From Albimonas marina (GTDB lineage: Bacteria; Pseudomonadota; Alphaproteobacteria; Rhodobacterales; Rhodobacteraceae): a stretch of 64,000 nucleotides of DNA. The notes beneath the pieces are model-generated. The model was not told the DNA's origin, searched no databases, and was given only the letters and a program-made list of their open reading frames with translations. Made by a program: the position numbers and the translations under genes. This document shows positions 26,174-34,357 of the stretch, in pieces (position 1 is the first letter of the stretch; the number at the start of each line of letters is the position of its first letter). The stretch spans positions 248,001 through 312,000 of the forward strand of contig NZ_JARHUC010000009.1 of NCBI RefSeq assembly GCF_029223255.1. Reading direction: 5' to 3'.

Positions 26174-29100
26174 TCAAAACCGCACCGCGGCGGTCAGCCA
26201 GATCGACCGGCCCAGGGGGCGCTGGCCGAAGGGCCGCTCCAGCTCCGCGTCCAGCAGGTTGCGCAGCTCGGCCCCCAGGGCGAGGCGCTTGTCGAGCGGC
26301 TCCCACGACAGGGCCGCGTCGACCGTCCAGACCGGGCCCAGCCGCCCCGCCCCCGGCCCCGCCCAGGCGTCGGAGGTCCACACCGCCTCGAGCGAGGCGC
26401 GAAGCTGCGCGGGGTTGGCCCAGGCGAGGCCCGCCCGCCCCGTCCAGTCGGGCGTCGCGGGCAGCCTTCGCCCCGTGGCAGGGCCGTCGTCGATGCGCCC
26501 GTCGGCATGGACCAGCCCGGCCGACAGGCCGAAGCCGCCGCCCAGCCACAGGTTCGCCGTCGCCTCGGTCGCGTGCAGCGTCGCCCGGGGCGCGCCGAAG
26601 TCGACCAGCATGTCGCCGGTGTCCCAGCGCAGCCCCTCCAGCCGCAGGCTCTGGTGCTCCACGGCCAGGTGCAGGCGCGCGCCCAGGTCGGCGTCCCAGC
26701 GCAGGATGCCGCCCCACAGCTCCCCGTCCGCATCGAAGCCCGGCCGCAGCGGCGCAAGGCCGAGCACCGTGGCCGGCGACAGCGAGACCGAGGCGGGCGC
26801 GGCCTCCCGCAGGATCGCCGCGCGGAACCGACCCCCGACCGGAGGCCGCCAGGCGAGGCCCGCGCGCGGGGCGATCCAGGGCTCCCCCCCGCCGTCGTCC
26901 CGCGCGCCGAGGCCGATCCCCGCCTCCGCCTCCAGCTCCGGCGTCAGGCGCTGGCGGCGGTCGAGGAAGACCTGGCCCAGCGTCGAGGACTCGGCGCTGC
27001 GCTGGGGCGTGACGACCAGCACGCCGGTCCCGAGATCGAGCAGGCCGAACGCCCCGGTGGTGCGCGAGCGGGCGCCCTGCGCCTCGATCCCCGCGGCCCA
27101 TTCCCCGCCCGCGTCCGCCGCGCGCCAGCCGAGGCCCGCGAACCACGACTCCGCCCGCTGAGAGGCCTGCGCCTCCAGCAGCGAGGGCGACGGGCGGGGG
27201 ACCACGCGCAGCGCGGCGTCGTCGCTCTCCTGCCGCGCATAGGTCGCGAAGCCGGTCAGGTAGGCGCGCCCGGCGAGGCGGACCGACCCGCCCAGGCCCA
27301 CCGACGTCTCCCGGCTGCGGGCGGCGTCCGAGGCGGGCAGGCCGTCGATCGGATCGTCGTCGCGCGGCCCGTCCTCGGCCCAGGACAGCAGCCCGAACAG
27401 CCCCAGCCGCGGCGAGGGCGCGGCGCCGATCAGCAGGTTCGCGTCGCGCGGGGAGGCGGAGGTCCGCCCCGGCCCCTCCGCCTGCAGCCCGCCCAGCTCC
27501 GCCGACAGGGCGAGCGGCGTCCAGCGCCGGTCGAAGGCCTCCAGCTGCATGCGTCCGCCGCGGGCGTCGACGTCGTCGAAGCCCGCGACCGCCTCGGCCT
27601 GCACGTCGACGAACGGCCGGCGCAGCAGGTCGGTGGTGCGCAGGCGGGCGCTCGCCGCCAGCGGCTCGATCTGCAGGCCCTGCACCGCGCCCGCGTCGCC
27701 GCCCGAGGCGTCGAGCGCCCCGCGGCCCACCGAGATCCGGCGCGCGACGCTCTCGGCGAAGAGGCTGTCGGCGGCGAGCGGGTCGTAGGCGGCGTCCCCC
27801 ACGTCGCGCGCCCAGTCGTCCAGCCCGATGAAGGAGAAGGCCTCGGCCAGCCGCGAGCCGGCGCGGCGGTCGGCGGCCAGCCGCCAGGCCTGCCCGCCCT
27901 GGCTGCGCTGGAGCCTCAACGCCTCGCGGGCCTGTACGATCGCCGCGTCCGCCTCCCCGCGGTCGAGCGCGATGGCGGTGCGGATCTCGGGCGTCAGCGG
28001 GTCGTTGGGGTCGAGCCTGCGGGCGGCGTCCAGCTCCTGCTCCGCCCGGCGCAGGTCGCCCGCCTGCCAGGCGGCGACGGCCAGCATCAGAGAGGTCTCG
28101 CCCGCCGCCGGCTGGGCGGCGAGCGCGCGCAGGAGGGTGTCGCGGGCGCCGGGGTCGTCCTCCTGGATCTGGATCCGCCCCAGCGCGCGCAGGCCGAGAT
28201 AGCCGCCCGGATCGTCGCGCAGGAGCGAGTCCGCGAGGTCGCGCGCCTCCTCTGACCGCTCCGCGTCCATCAGCAGGATGGCGAGGTTCGCCCGCGCCTC
28301 CACCCGGCCGGGGGCGAGGGCGATCGCCTGCCGGAAGGCCGCCTCCGCCCCCACCCGGTCGTCGAGCGCGTCGCGCGCGAGGCCGAGCGCGTTCCACAGC
28401 GACTCGCGCTCCGGGTCCTGCGCCAGGGCTTCCATCAGCAGGGCCTCGGCGGCGCGGTGATCGCCCTCCATGTCCGCGAGGCGCATCGCCTCGGCCTCCA
28501 GCGCGGGGAGGGAGCGGGGGGCGTCGGCGCGCAGGCGGGCGGCGAGCGCCTGGGCCCCCTCGGCGTCGTCGCGCAGGACCGCGAGCTGCAGCGCCGCGGC
28601 GAGGTCGGCGGGCGTCGCGCCCTGCGCCAGCGTCGCCTGCGCCGCGTCGAGATCGCCCGCCAGCGCCTGCGCCACGCCGCGCCCGGTCCCGTCGATCCGC
28701 GCGCCGGCCTCGGGCGGGGGCGCGAAGCCCTCCCCCGCCGACGCGCGGGCGAAGGCGGCGAGCCATCCGGCGGCGGCCCGACGCTCGGGGTCGAGGCCGG
28801 GCGCGGCCGCCTCGAAGCCCCGCGCGGCCTCCGCCGGGCGGCCGGCGCGCAGGGCCTGCGCGGCCTCGGCGAAGCGCGCCTCGGACAGCGGCGCGGCGCC
28901 GGGGCCGGCAAGGGCGGCGGCGGCGTCCAGCAGCGGCTCGACCGCGTGGTCGGGCGACAGGGTGTAGATCATCTGCGCCTGTTCGCGCCGCGGCGCGACC
29001 AGCAGCTTCACCGGCGCCCGGCCGGGCGCCGCCAGCGCCTGCTCCCCCGCCCCCGCCGTCACCGAGCCCAGCGCGTTCGAGAGCGCCACCGACCCGTCGT

Positions 29101-29584
29101 AGACCGCGAGCCGGGTGGTCCCGTCGCCCGTCACCTCGACCGACCAGTCGGTGCCGCGCACCGCGGCCGCGGCGGTGGGGGTTCGCAGCTCGGTCCCGCC
29201 CTGGCCGCGGCGGCTGCGCGCCCAGATCGTCCCGCGCCGAAGGGTCAGGGTCGCGCCGTCGGCCGAGACCGCGTTCACCACCAGCTCGCTGTCGCGATGC
29301 AGGCGCATCACCGTGCGGTCGGCGAAGAGGATCGAGACCAGCCCCGCCGGCCCGGTGCGCAGCACGTCGCCGGCCAGCAGGTCCTGGCCCAGCAGCAGCG
29401 CGTCGAAGGCCTGCGCCTCGACGAAGCGGATGGTCTCGCCGGACTGGCGGGCGACGACCGATCCGCTGGCGACGCCCGGGCGCGGGATCGGCGCCTCGGC
29501 GCCCCGGACCTCGCCGAGGCTCGTCGTCGCCGCCGCCAGCGCGAGGAGGAGGCGGGCGACGGCGCCCGTCCCGGCCCGCGTCAT
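26174..29584 (-). CDS. FecR domain-TPR-outer-membrane beta-barrel fusion protein
   Basis: 1136 residues. Signal peptide (ARLLLALAAATTSLGEVRGAEA); FecR-like domain about 40-190 (AGDVLRTGPAGLVSILFADRTVMRL, PTAAAAVRGTDWSVEV); tetratricopeptide repeats about 250-600 (ESLWNALGLARDALDDRVGAEAAFRQAIALAPGR); then about 500 residues of alternating aromatic/polar strands ending in SIWLTAAVRF, a terminal Phe as in outer-membrane barrels inserted by BAM. No TonB box or plug domain is seen. Known FecR/CHASE2 pairs suggest the FecR domain signals to the CHASE2 sensor in the periplasm. ATGA overlap with the upstream membrane protein and a one-base gap to the cyclase make a single operon. Confidence 0.82.
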   Translation of the reverse strand: MTRAGTGAVARLLLALAAATTSLGEVRGAEAPIPRPGVASGSVVARQSGETIRFVEAQAFDALLLGQDLLAGDVLRTGPAGLVSILFADRTVMRLHRDSELVVNAVSADGATLTLRRGTIWARSRRGQGGTELRTPTAAAAVRGTDWSVEVTGDGTTRLAVYDGSVALSNALGSVTAGAGEQALAAPGRAPVKLLVAPRREQAQMIYTLSPDHAVEPLLDAAAALAGPGAAPLSEARFAEAAQALRAGRPAEAARGFEAAAPGLDPERRAAAGWLAAFARASAGEGFAPPPEAGARIDGTGRGVAQALAGDLDAAQATLAQGATPADLAAALQLAVLRDDAEGAQALAARLRADAPRSLPALEAEAMRLADMEGDHRAAEALLMEALAQDPERESLWNALGLARDALDDRVGAEAAFRQAIALAPGRVEARANLAILLMDAERSEEARDLADSLLRDDPGGYLGLRALGRIQIQEDDPGARDTLLRALAAQPAAGETSLMLAVAAWQAGDLRRAEQELDAARRLDPNDPLTPEIRTAIALDRGEADAAIVQAREALRLQRSQGGQAWRLAADRRAGSRLAEAFSFIGLDDWARDVGDAAYDPLAADSLFAESVARRISVGRGALDASGGDAGAVQGLQIEPLAASARLRTTDLLRRPFVDVQAEAVAGFDDVDARGGRMQLEAFDRRWTPLALSAELGGLQAEGPGRTSASPRDANLLIGAAPSPRLGLFGLLSWAEDGPRDDDPIDGLPASDAARSRETSVGLGGSVRLAGRAYLTGFATYARQESDDAALRVVPRPSPSLLEAQASQRAESWFAGLGWRAADAGGEWAAGIEAQGARSRTTGAFGLLDLGTGVLVVTPQRSAESSTLGQVFLDRRQRLTPELEAEAGIGLGARDDGGGEPWIAPRAGLAWRPPVGGRFRAAILREAAPASVSLSPATVLGLAPLRPGFDADGELWGGILRWDADLGARLHLAVEHQSLRLEGLRWDTGDMLVDFGAPRATLHATEATANLWLGGGFGLSAGLVHADGRIDDGPATGRRLPATPDWTGRAGLAWANPAQLRASLEAVWTSDAWAGPGAGRLGPVWTVDAALSWEPLDKRLALGAELRNLLDAELERPFGQRPLGRSIWLTAAVRF

Positions 29585-30012
29585 GGCAGGACGAGCGCGG
29601 CGCTCAGCGCCGTCACGTAGATCCCCACCAGCACCACCCCCGCCCGCATCCGCCGGCGCTTGGCGAGGTAGATGCCGTGCAGCACCCCGATCGAGGCGGC
29701 GTAGTCGACCCCGAAGTCGGTGCGCGAGACATGCGCGGCCACCTCCTCGGGCGTCCGGGCCGAGTCGAACAGCATCCCGGTGCCCGGCCGGCCGGAGCGG
29801 GGCAGCAGGCACAGGATGAACAGCAGCGTCGCCGCGCAGAAGAACGCGGCCTGCAGCGCGCGCGCCCACAGCGGCAGATGCGCCTCGGACAGGCGGGCGG
29901 CCAGCGGCGAGACGGTGATGGTCAGCACCGCCAGGAAGATCTGCGCCTTGGTGTCGAGCGCGCGGATCGCGCCCTCGTACATGCGCAGGATGGTGTCCTG
30001 CGGATCAGCCAT
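29581..30012 (-). CDS. PycTM/DUF5706-like three-helix membrane protein (Pycsar-effector-like)
   Basis: 143 residues. Two N-terminal membrane helices (AQIFLAVLTITVSPLAARL; ALQAAFFCAATLLFILCLL), a cytoplasmic linker, and a C-terminal helix (RAGVVLVGIYVTALSAALVL). The ALDTKAQIFLAV motif before helix one and DYAASIGVLHGIYLAKRRRMRAG before helix three match my memory of the Pycsar effector membrane domain (PycTM, DUF5706), which disrupts the inner membrane on binding a cyclic nucleotide. It is first in an operon whose last gene is a class III cyclase. The ATG at 30012 has GAGAGG seven bases upstream and is preferred over 30042. Family assignment is from pattern recall, not a search. Confidence 0.62.
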   Translation of the reverse strand: MADPQDTILRMYEGAIRALDTKAQIFLAVLTITVSPLAARLSEAHLPLWARALQAAFFCAATLLFILCLLPRSGRPGTGMLFDSARTPEEVAAHVSRTDFGVDYAASIGVLHGIYLAKRRRMRAGVVLVGIYVTALSAALVLP

Positions 30013-30334
30013 CGCGGCGCCTCTCGCCCCCGCGGCCTGCACCCCGACCTGCCGTCGAGCGACGTTTGCGACTCGGCATATGCCTGAAACCCTGAACCTG
30101 AAGCCTCAGGATGCACTGCGACCGCAGGCGCCCGCTCTCCCGATCCCGACCCGGGGCGACGGATTTGGAAGGGGAAGCCGGTGAGGTCGGCGGTCCGCGG
30201 CCGGAGACGCGGTCCGCCCGCCGCGCCCAGGCGCCGTCGGAGGGGGGACTCGGCGCGCGCAGCCATCCGTGACGCCGTTCAGGACCGGCTGCGGGGGGGG
30301 GGCGACGTCAGGCCGTGATGCGGAGGCCCCGGGG
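30013..30334. other. 322-base gap upstream of the cyclase operon
   Basis: No gene seen. It separates the stop of the YchJ-like gene from the start of the PycTM-like gene, both on the minus strand. The operon's promoter should lie here; repeats near 30075-30109 are described separately. A run of eleven G residues occurs at 30294-30304. Confidence 0.5.
30075..30109. promoter_or_regulatory. Palindrome plus three CCTGAA repeats upstream of the cyclase operon
   Basis: GGCATATGCC (30075-30084) is a perfect ten-base palindrome. It is followed by exact CCTGAA copies at 30083, 30091 and 30097 and a degenerate copy (CCTCAG) at 30104. The cluster is about 65 bases upstream of the first gene of the signalling operon, where an operator would sit. 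Confidence 0.4.
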
Positions 30335-30706
30335 TCAGCTCACCTCGCCGTCGACATAGACCCATCCCGGCCCCTCGCGCCGGAAGCGGCTGGTCTCGGT
30401 CAGCCGGCCCGTGCGGGCGCCCTTGCGCCAGGTCGCGGTGAAGCGGACCCGCGCCGTGGCGGGCCCGGTCGTCTCGTGGGAATGGACCGTCAGGCCGGTC
30501 CAGGCCTGGGCGGGGTCGAGGGTCAGGTCCGCGGGGCGCGTCTCGGCCGCCCAGCTCTTGCGCAGATAGGCCGCGTCGCCCCGGTGGAAGGCGCAGTAGC
30601 GGGAGCGCATCAGCTCCTCGGCGTCGCGCGCCGGGGCGCCGAGGTGCAGCCGACCGCAGCACCCGGCGTAGGTCTTGCCGCTTCCGCACTCGCACGGCTG
30701 AAACAT
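30335..30706 (-). CDS. YchJ-family protein with SEC-C-type zinc motif
   Basis: 123 residues. The N-terminal FQPCECGSGKTYAGCC is the SEC-C-like zinc-binding signature; the rest (ELMRSRYCAFHRGDAAYLRKSW ... WVYVDGEV) is the NTF2-like fold of the YchJ/UPF0225 family. Cytoplasmic, function not established in the family. Its C-terminal cysteine motif is absent, as in several alphaproteobacterial members. Divergent from the aminotransferase gene with a 207-base gap. Confidence 0.9.
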   Translation of the reverse strand: MFQPCECGSGKTYAGCCGRLHLGAPARDAEELMRSRYCAFHRGDAAYLRKSWAAETRPADLTLDPAQAWTGLTVHSHETTGPATARVRFTATWRKGARTGRLTETSRFRREGPGWVYVDGEVS

Positions 30707-30913
30707 CCGCCCGTTCCTTTCGTCTCATCCCGCCGGCGCGCCTCGCGCTCCGCCGGGCCGTCTTGCGCACGATACCGCAGGCCATGCGGGGCGGCGCAAG
30801 TCCAGCCCGAACGATCCGGCGGGGACGACGGGAGCGTCGCCCCCTTGCGCCGCTCCGCCCCGCCGGCCGATCATGCGCGCCCCGTCCCCTCGCCCCCTGG
30901 AGCCAGCCGCCCC

Positions 30914-31864
30914 ATGCCAGACGAACAGACCGCCGGTTCCGGCGGCGCCGCCCATGCCGCCGAGGTCGACGCGCGCAACGAGGAGATCCTGATCTGGATC
31001 GACGGCGCCCTGCGCCCCAGGGCGCAGGCGACCGTCTCGGTCTACGACTCCGGCTTCCTGCTCGGCGACGGGGTGTGGGAGGGGCTGCGCCTGCACAACG
31101 GCCGCTGGGCCTTCCTCGACGACCACCTCGACCGCCTGTTCGAGGCGGCGCGCGCCATCGACCTCGACATCGGCCGCGACCGCGCCGGCGTCGTCGCCGC
31201 GCTGGAGGAGGTGCGGACCGCCAACGGCATGGTCGAGAACGCCCACGCCCGCCTGATGGTCACCCGGGGCGTGAAGGCCCGGCCCTTCCAGCACCCCTCG
31301 CTCAGCCGCTCCGGCCCCACGATGGCGATCATCGCCGAGCATTCGGTGCCCGCCGGCAAGGCGGGGCAGGGGCTGCGGCTCGCCACCGTGCCGCAGGTGC
31401 GCGGCCTGCCGATGAGCCAGGACCCGAAGCTGAACTCCCACTCCAAGCTCAACTGCGTGCTGGCCGCGGTGCAGGCCGAGAAGGCGGGCGCCGACGAGGG
31501 GCTGATGCTGGACCCCCATGGCTTCGTGAACACCACGAACTCCTGCAACTTCTTCATCGTCCGCAAGGGCGAGCTTTGGACCTCGACCGGCGACTACTGC
31601 ATGAACGGCATCACCCGGGCCAAGACGCTGCAGCTGGCGCGCGAGGCCGGCATCCCCGCGTTCGAGAAGAACTTCTCCCTCGTCGAGACCTACGGCGCCG
31701 ACGAGGTCTTCGTGACCGGCACCTTCGGCGGCCAGACCCCGGTCGCCGAGCTGGACGGGCGCCGCTACGGCGACGGGACCGCGGGGCCGGTCACGCGGAG
31801 GATCCAGGACCTCTACCGCGCGCTGGTGCGCCGCGACGTCGGGCTGGACGGGGCCCGCGGCTGA
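30914..31864 (+). CDS. Class IV PLP aminotransferase (branched-chain/D-amino-acid type)
   Basis: 316 residues of fold-type IV aminotransferases. N-terminal ILIWIDGALRPRAQATVSVYDSGFLLGDGVWEG is the characteristic opening; the PLP-binding Lys is in PKLNSHSKLNCVLA; FVNTTNSCNFFIV and MNGITRAKTLQLAREAGI line the cofactor phosphate site. It transfers amino groups between amino acids and 2-oxo acids. Annotated relatives are usually called branched-chain aminotransferase, but D-amino-acid or 4-amino-4-deoxychorismate lyase activity is also possible in this fold. The next gene starts one base before its stop ends (TGATG), so the pair is co-translated. Confidence 0.9.
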   Translation: MPDEQTAGSGGAAHAAEVDARNEEILIWIDGALRPRAQATVSVYDSGFLLGDGVWEGLRLHNGRWAFLDDHLDRLFEAARAIDLDIGRDRAGVVAALEEVRTANGMVENAHARLMVTRGVKARPFQHPSLSRSGPTMAIIAEHSVPAGKAGQGLRLATVPQVRGLPMSQDPKLNSHSKLNCVLAAVQAEKAGADEGLMLDPHGFVNTTNSCNFFIVRKGELWTSTGDYCMNGITRAKTLQLAREAGIPAFEKNFSLVETYGADEVFVTGTFGGQTPVAELDGRRYGDGTAGPVTRRIQDLYRALVRRDVGLDGARG

Positions 31865-32583
31865 TGCGGATCGTGATGTGGTCGGGGCCGCGCAACCTCA
31901 GCTCGGCGATGATGCGCAGCTTCGGCAACCGCCCGGCGACGGACGTGGTCGACGAGCCGTTCTACTCCGCCTACCTGACCGCCACCGGGCTCGACCACCC
32001 GATGCGCGAGGAGATCATCGCCTCCCAGCCCTCGGACTGGCGGGAGGCGGCGCGGGCGCTGGCGGCGCCGCCGCCCGCAGGCCGCGTGCGCTATGAGAAG
32101 CACATGGTCCAGCACATGCTGCCGGGCATGGACTTCGACTGGATGGAGGGGGCGCAGGTCGCCTTCCTGATCCGCGACCCGCGCGAGGTGGCCGCCAGCT
32201 TCGGCGCGAAGCGGGCGGGGTATCTCGAGAGCGAGCTCGGCTTCGCCCGCCAGCAGGAGATCTTCGACCTCGTCGCCGCGCGGCAGGGCCATCCGCCGCC
32301 GGTGGTCGACGCCGCCGACGTCCGGCGCGACCCGCGCCGCGTGCTGTCGGCGCTGTGCGCCGCGCTGGGGCTGCCCTTCGACGAGGCGATGCTGGCATGG
32401 GCGCCGGGGCTGCGCCCCTCCGACGGGGTCTGGGCGCCCCACTGGTACGGGTCGCTGGAAACCTCGACCGGCTTCGCGCCGCCGTCCGACGCGGGGCCGC
32501 CGCGGCTCGACCCGGAGGTGGAGCGGGCGCTTCGGCCGGCGATGGAAAGCTGGCGGCGGCTGTCGGAGATCGCGCTGCGCTGA
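31864..32583 (+). CDS. Sulfotransferase-like P-loop protein coupled to the aminotransferase
   Basis: 239 residues. MRIVMWSGPRNLSSAMMRSFGNRP forms a PAPS-type phosphate-binding loop at the N-terminus as in the Sulfotransfer_5 family, and VAFLIRDPREVAASFGAKR is the 3'-phosphate-binding segment (Arg-Asp-Pro-Arg). Proteins of this type are repeatedly found beside class IV aminotransferases and are sometimes mis-annotated as branched-chain aminotransferases. Whether it truly transfers sulfate is unproven. It overlaps the upstream gene by one base and is followed by a strong hairpin. Confidence 0.78.
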   Translation: MRIVMWSGPRNLSSAMMRSFGNRPATDVVDEPFYSAYLTATGLDHPMREEIIASQPSDWREAARALAAPPPAGRVRYEKHMVQHMLPGMDFDWMEGAQVAFLIRDPREVAASFGAKRAGYLESELGFARQQEIFDLVAARQGHPPPVVDAADVRRDPRRVLSALCAALGLPFDEAMLAWAPGLRPSDGVWAPHWYGSLETSTGFAPPSDAGPPRLDPEVERALRPAMESWRRLSEIALR

Positions 32584-32607
32584 GCGGCCGCCGGGTCGGG
32601 CGGCCGC
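32584..32607 (+). terminator. GC hairpin after the sulfotransferase-like gene
   Basis: GCGGCCGCC (32584-32592) and GGCGGCCGC (32599-32607) are perfect nine-base arms around a six-base loop, immediately after the stop codon and in the gap between convergent genes. No T-run follows, so termination efficiency is uncertain. Confidence 0.5.
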
Positions 32608-32727
32608 CCGGGGGCGGGGCGAATGCAGCCGTCCGGACGCTGGCGCGACGCCGGTGCCGAAACGCCCCGCGGCGGCCGGGCCGGAGGCGCGCCGGACCCC
32701 GCCGCAGGGCAGGGACCGGGGCACGGG

Positions 32728-34287
32728 TCAGATCGCGCGGTCCAGCGCCTCCCAGTAGGGGGCGCGGATCTTGCGCTTGAAGATCTTGCCCGTGTCCTCG
32801 CGGGGCAGCGTCGCCTCGAACACCACCTTGCGCGGGATCTTGTAGGAGGCGAGCGAGCCTTTCAGCGCCGCCTTCAGCCCCTCCTCGGTCAGGGTCGCGC
32901 CGGGGTCGGGCTGGACATGGGCGCAGACCACCTCGCCGTAGGTCTCGTCGGGGATGCCGAAGACGGCGCAGTCGTAGACGCCGGGGACCTTGTGGATCTC
33001 GGCCTCGATCTCGGCCGGATAGACGTTGGTGCCGCCGAAGATGATCATGTCCGAGGCGCGGCCCGAGAGGTAAAGGAACCCCTCCGCATCGAGGCGCCCC
33101 ATGTCTCCCGGCGCCAGCAGCCCCCGCGCCCGCCCGGCCGACCGGCGCTTGGCGTCGTCGCCGTGATAGGTGAAGTCGGGATAGCAGACCCGGCGGGCGA
33201 CGATCTCGCCGCTCTCGCCCGTCGGCAGCGGATTGCCGTCGGCGTCCTGGATCTCGATCTCGCAGCCCGGCAGGGCGCGGCCGACCGTGCCGGGATGGTC
33301 GAGCCATTCCTGCGCCGTGCAGAAGGTCACCGCGCCCAGCTCGGTCGAGCCGTAGTGCTCGGTGATCACCGGGCCGAACCAGTCGATCATGGCGCGCTTC
33401 ACATGCGGCGGGCAGGGCGAGCCGACATGGTTGACGCTGACCAGCGAGGAGACGTCGTGGCGCGCCTTCACGCTCTCGTCCAGCGACAGCAGGCGCACGA
33501 ACATCGTGGGCACCATCAGCGCGTGGGTGATGCGGCTTTCCTCGATGCGCGCCAGCACCCGCTCGGCCTTGAAGCGGGGCTCGACCACCAGGTTGCCGCC
33601 CATGCCGTAGACGCCGAACAGCCAGCCGTTGGGCGAGGAATGGTAGGCCGGGCCGGGGATCAGGAACACCACCTCGTCCATCCGGTCCTGCCAGCCGTCG
33701 AGCCCGCCGACGATGCGGATCATCTCGGCCGAGGCCTCGACCTCGGCCTCGGTCGGCGGGGCCCGGCGCACGCCCTTGGGGTTCCCGGTGGTGCCGGAGG
33801 TGTAGATCATCGAGCCGGGGGCGACGGCGAAGGGCGGCTGCAGCTCGTCGTTGGCGGCGACGAACTCCGCCCAGACCTCGACGCCCTCGGGGACCGCGGC
33901 GGTGGCGGCGTCGACGGCGTAGTCCTCGCGGATCAGGGCGGGGGTGGGGGCGGCGACGATGCGCGCGCGCGCCGGCAGCGCGCCCTGCGCCCGGCGCAGC
34001 AGGTCGGCATGGGCGACCACGACCTTCGCCCCGCAGTTGTCGATGACGTAGCGCACCTCGTCGGGGGTGTTGTGCCAGTTCACCGGCACCACGTAGGCCC
34101 CGACCAGGCCCGCGGCGAGCGTGGCGGCGATGAGCTCGAAGCTGTTGCGCATCAGCACGGCGACCACGTCGCCCTCGCCCACCCCCATGGCGCGGAAGCC
34201 GGCGGCGGCGCGGCGGGCCTCGGCGTCGATCTGCGCGTGGGAGCGGGTCTCGTCCCCGATCCGGACCCAGGGTCTTGCAACGGTCAT
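32728..34287 (-). CDS. Acyl-CoA synthetase (AMP-forming)
   Basis: 519 residues of the ANL superfamily. ATP-binding loop MIYTSGTTGNPKGVRR, the A5 motif TEHYGSTELGAVTF, the A8 hinge GRASDMIIFGGTNVYPAEIE, and the catalytic Lys in REDTGKIFKRKIR are all present. It activates a carboxylic acid as the adenylate and then the CoA thioester. Full-length with no FAAL-type insertion, so a CoA ligase is most likely. Its pairing with the enoyl-CoA hydratase 70 bases upstream suggests a small beta-oxidation or side-chain degradation unit. Chain length of substrate cannot be told. Confidence 0.9.
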   Translation of the reverse strand: MTVARPWVRIGDETRSHAQIDAEARRAAAGFRAMGVGEGDVVAVLMRNSFELIAATLAAGLVGAYVVPVNWHNTPDEVRYVIDNCGAKVVVAHADLLRRAQGALPARARIVAAPTPALIREDYAVDAATAAVPEGVEVWAEFVAANDELQPPFAVAPGSMIYTSGTTGNPKGVRRAPPTEAEVEASAEMIRIVGGLDGWQDRMDEVVFLIPGPAYHSSPNGWLFGVYGMGGNLVVEPRFKAERVLARIEESRITHALMVPTMFVRLLSLDESVKARHDVSSLVSVNHVGSPCPPHVKRAMIDWFGPVITEHYGSTELGAVTFCTAQEWLDHPGTVGRALPGCEIEIQDADGNPLPTGESGEIVARRVCYPDFTYHGDDAKRRSAGRARGLLAPGDMGRLDAEGFLYLSGRASDMIIFGGTNVYPAEIEAEIHKVPGVYDCAVFGIPDETYGEVVCAHVQPDPGATLTEEGLKAALKGSLASYKIPRKVVFEATLPREDTGKIFKRKIRAPYWEALDRAI

Positions 34288-34357
34288 GAACAGTACTCCC
34301 GCGCCCGGCCTCGTCGGAGCGCGCCGCCGGCCGGGCGGGGCGGCGCGCCGTCAGGTC

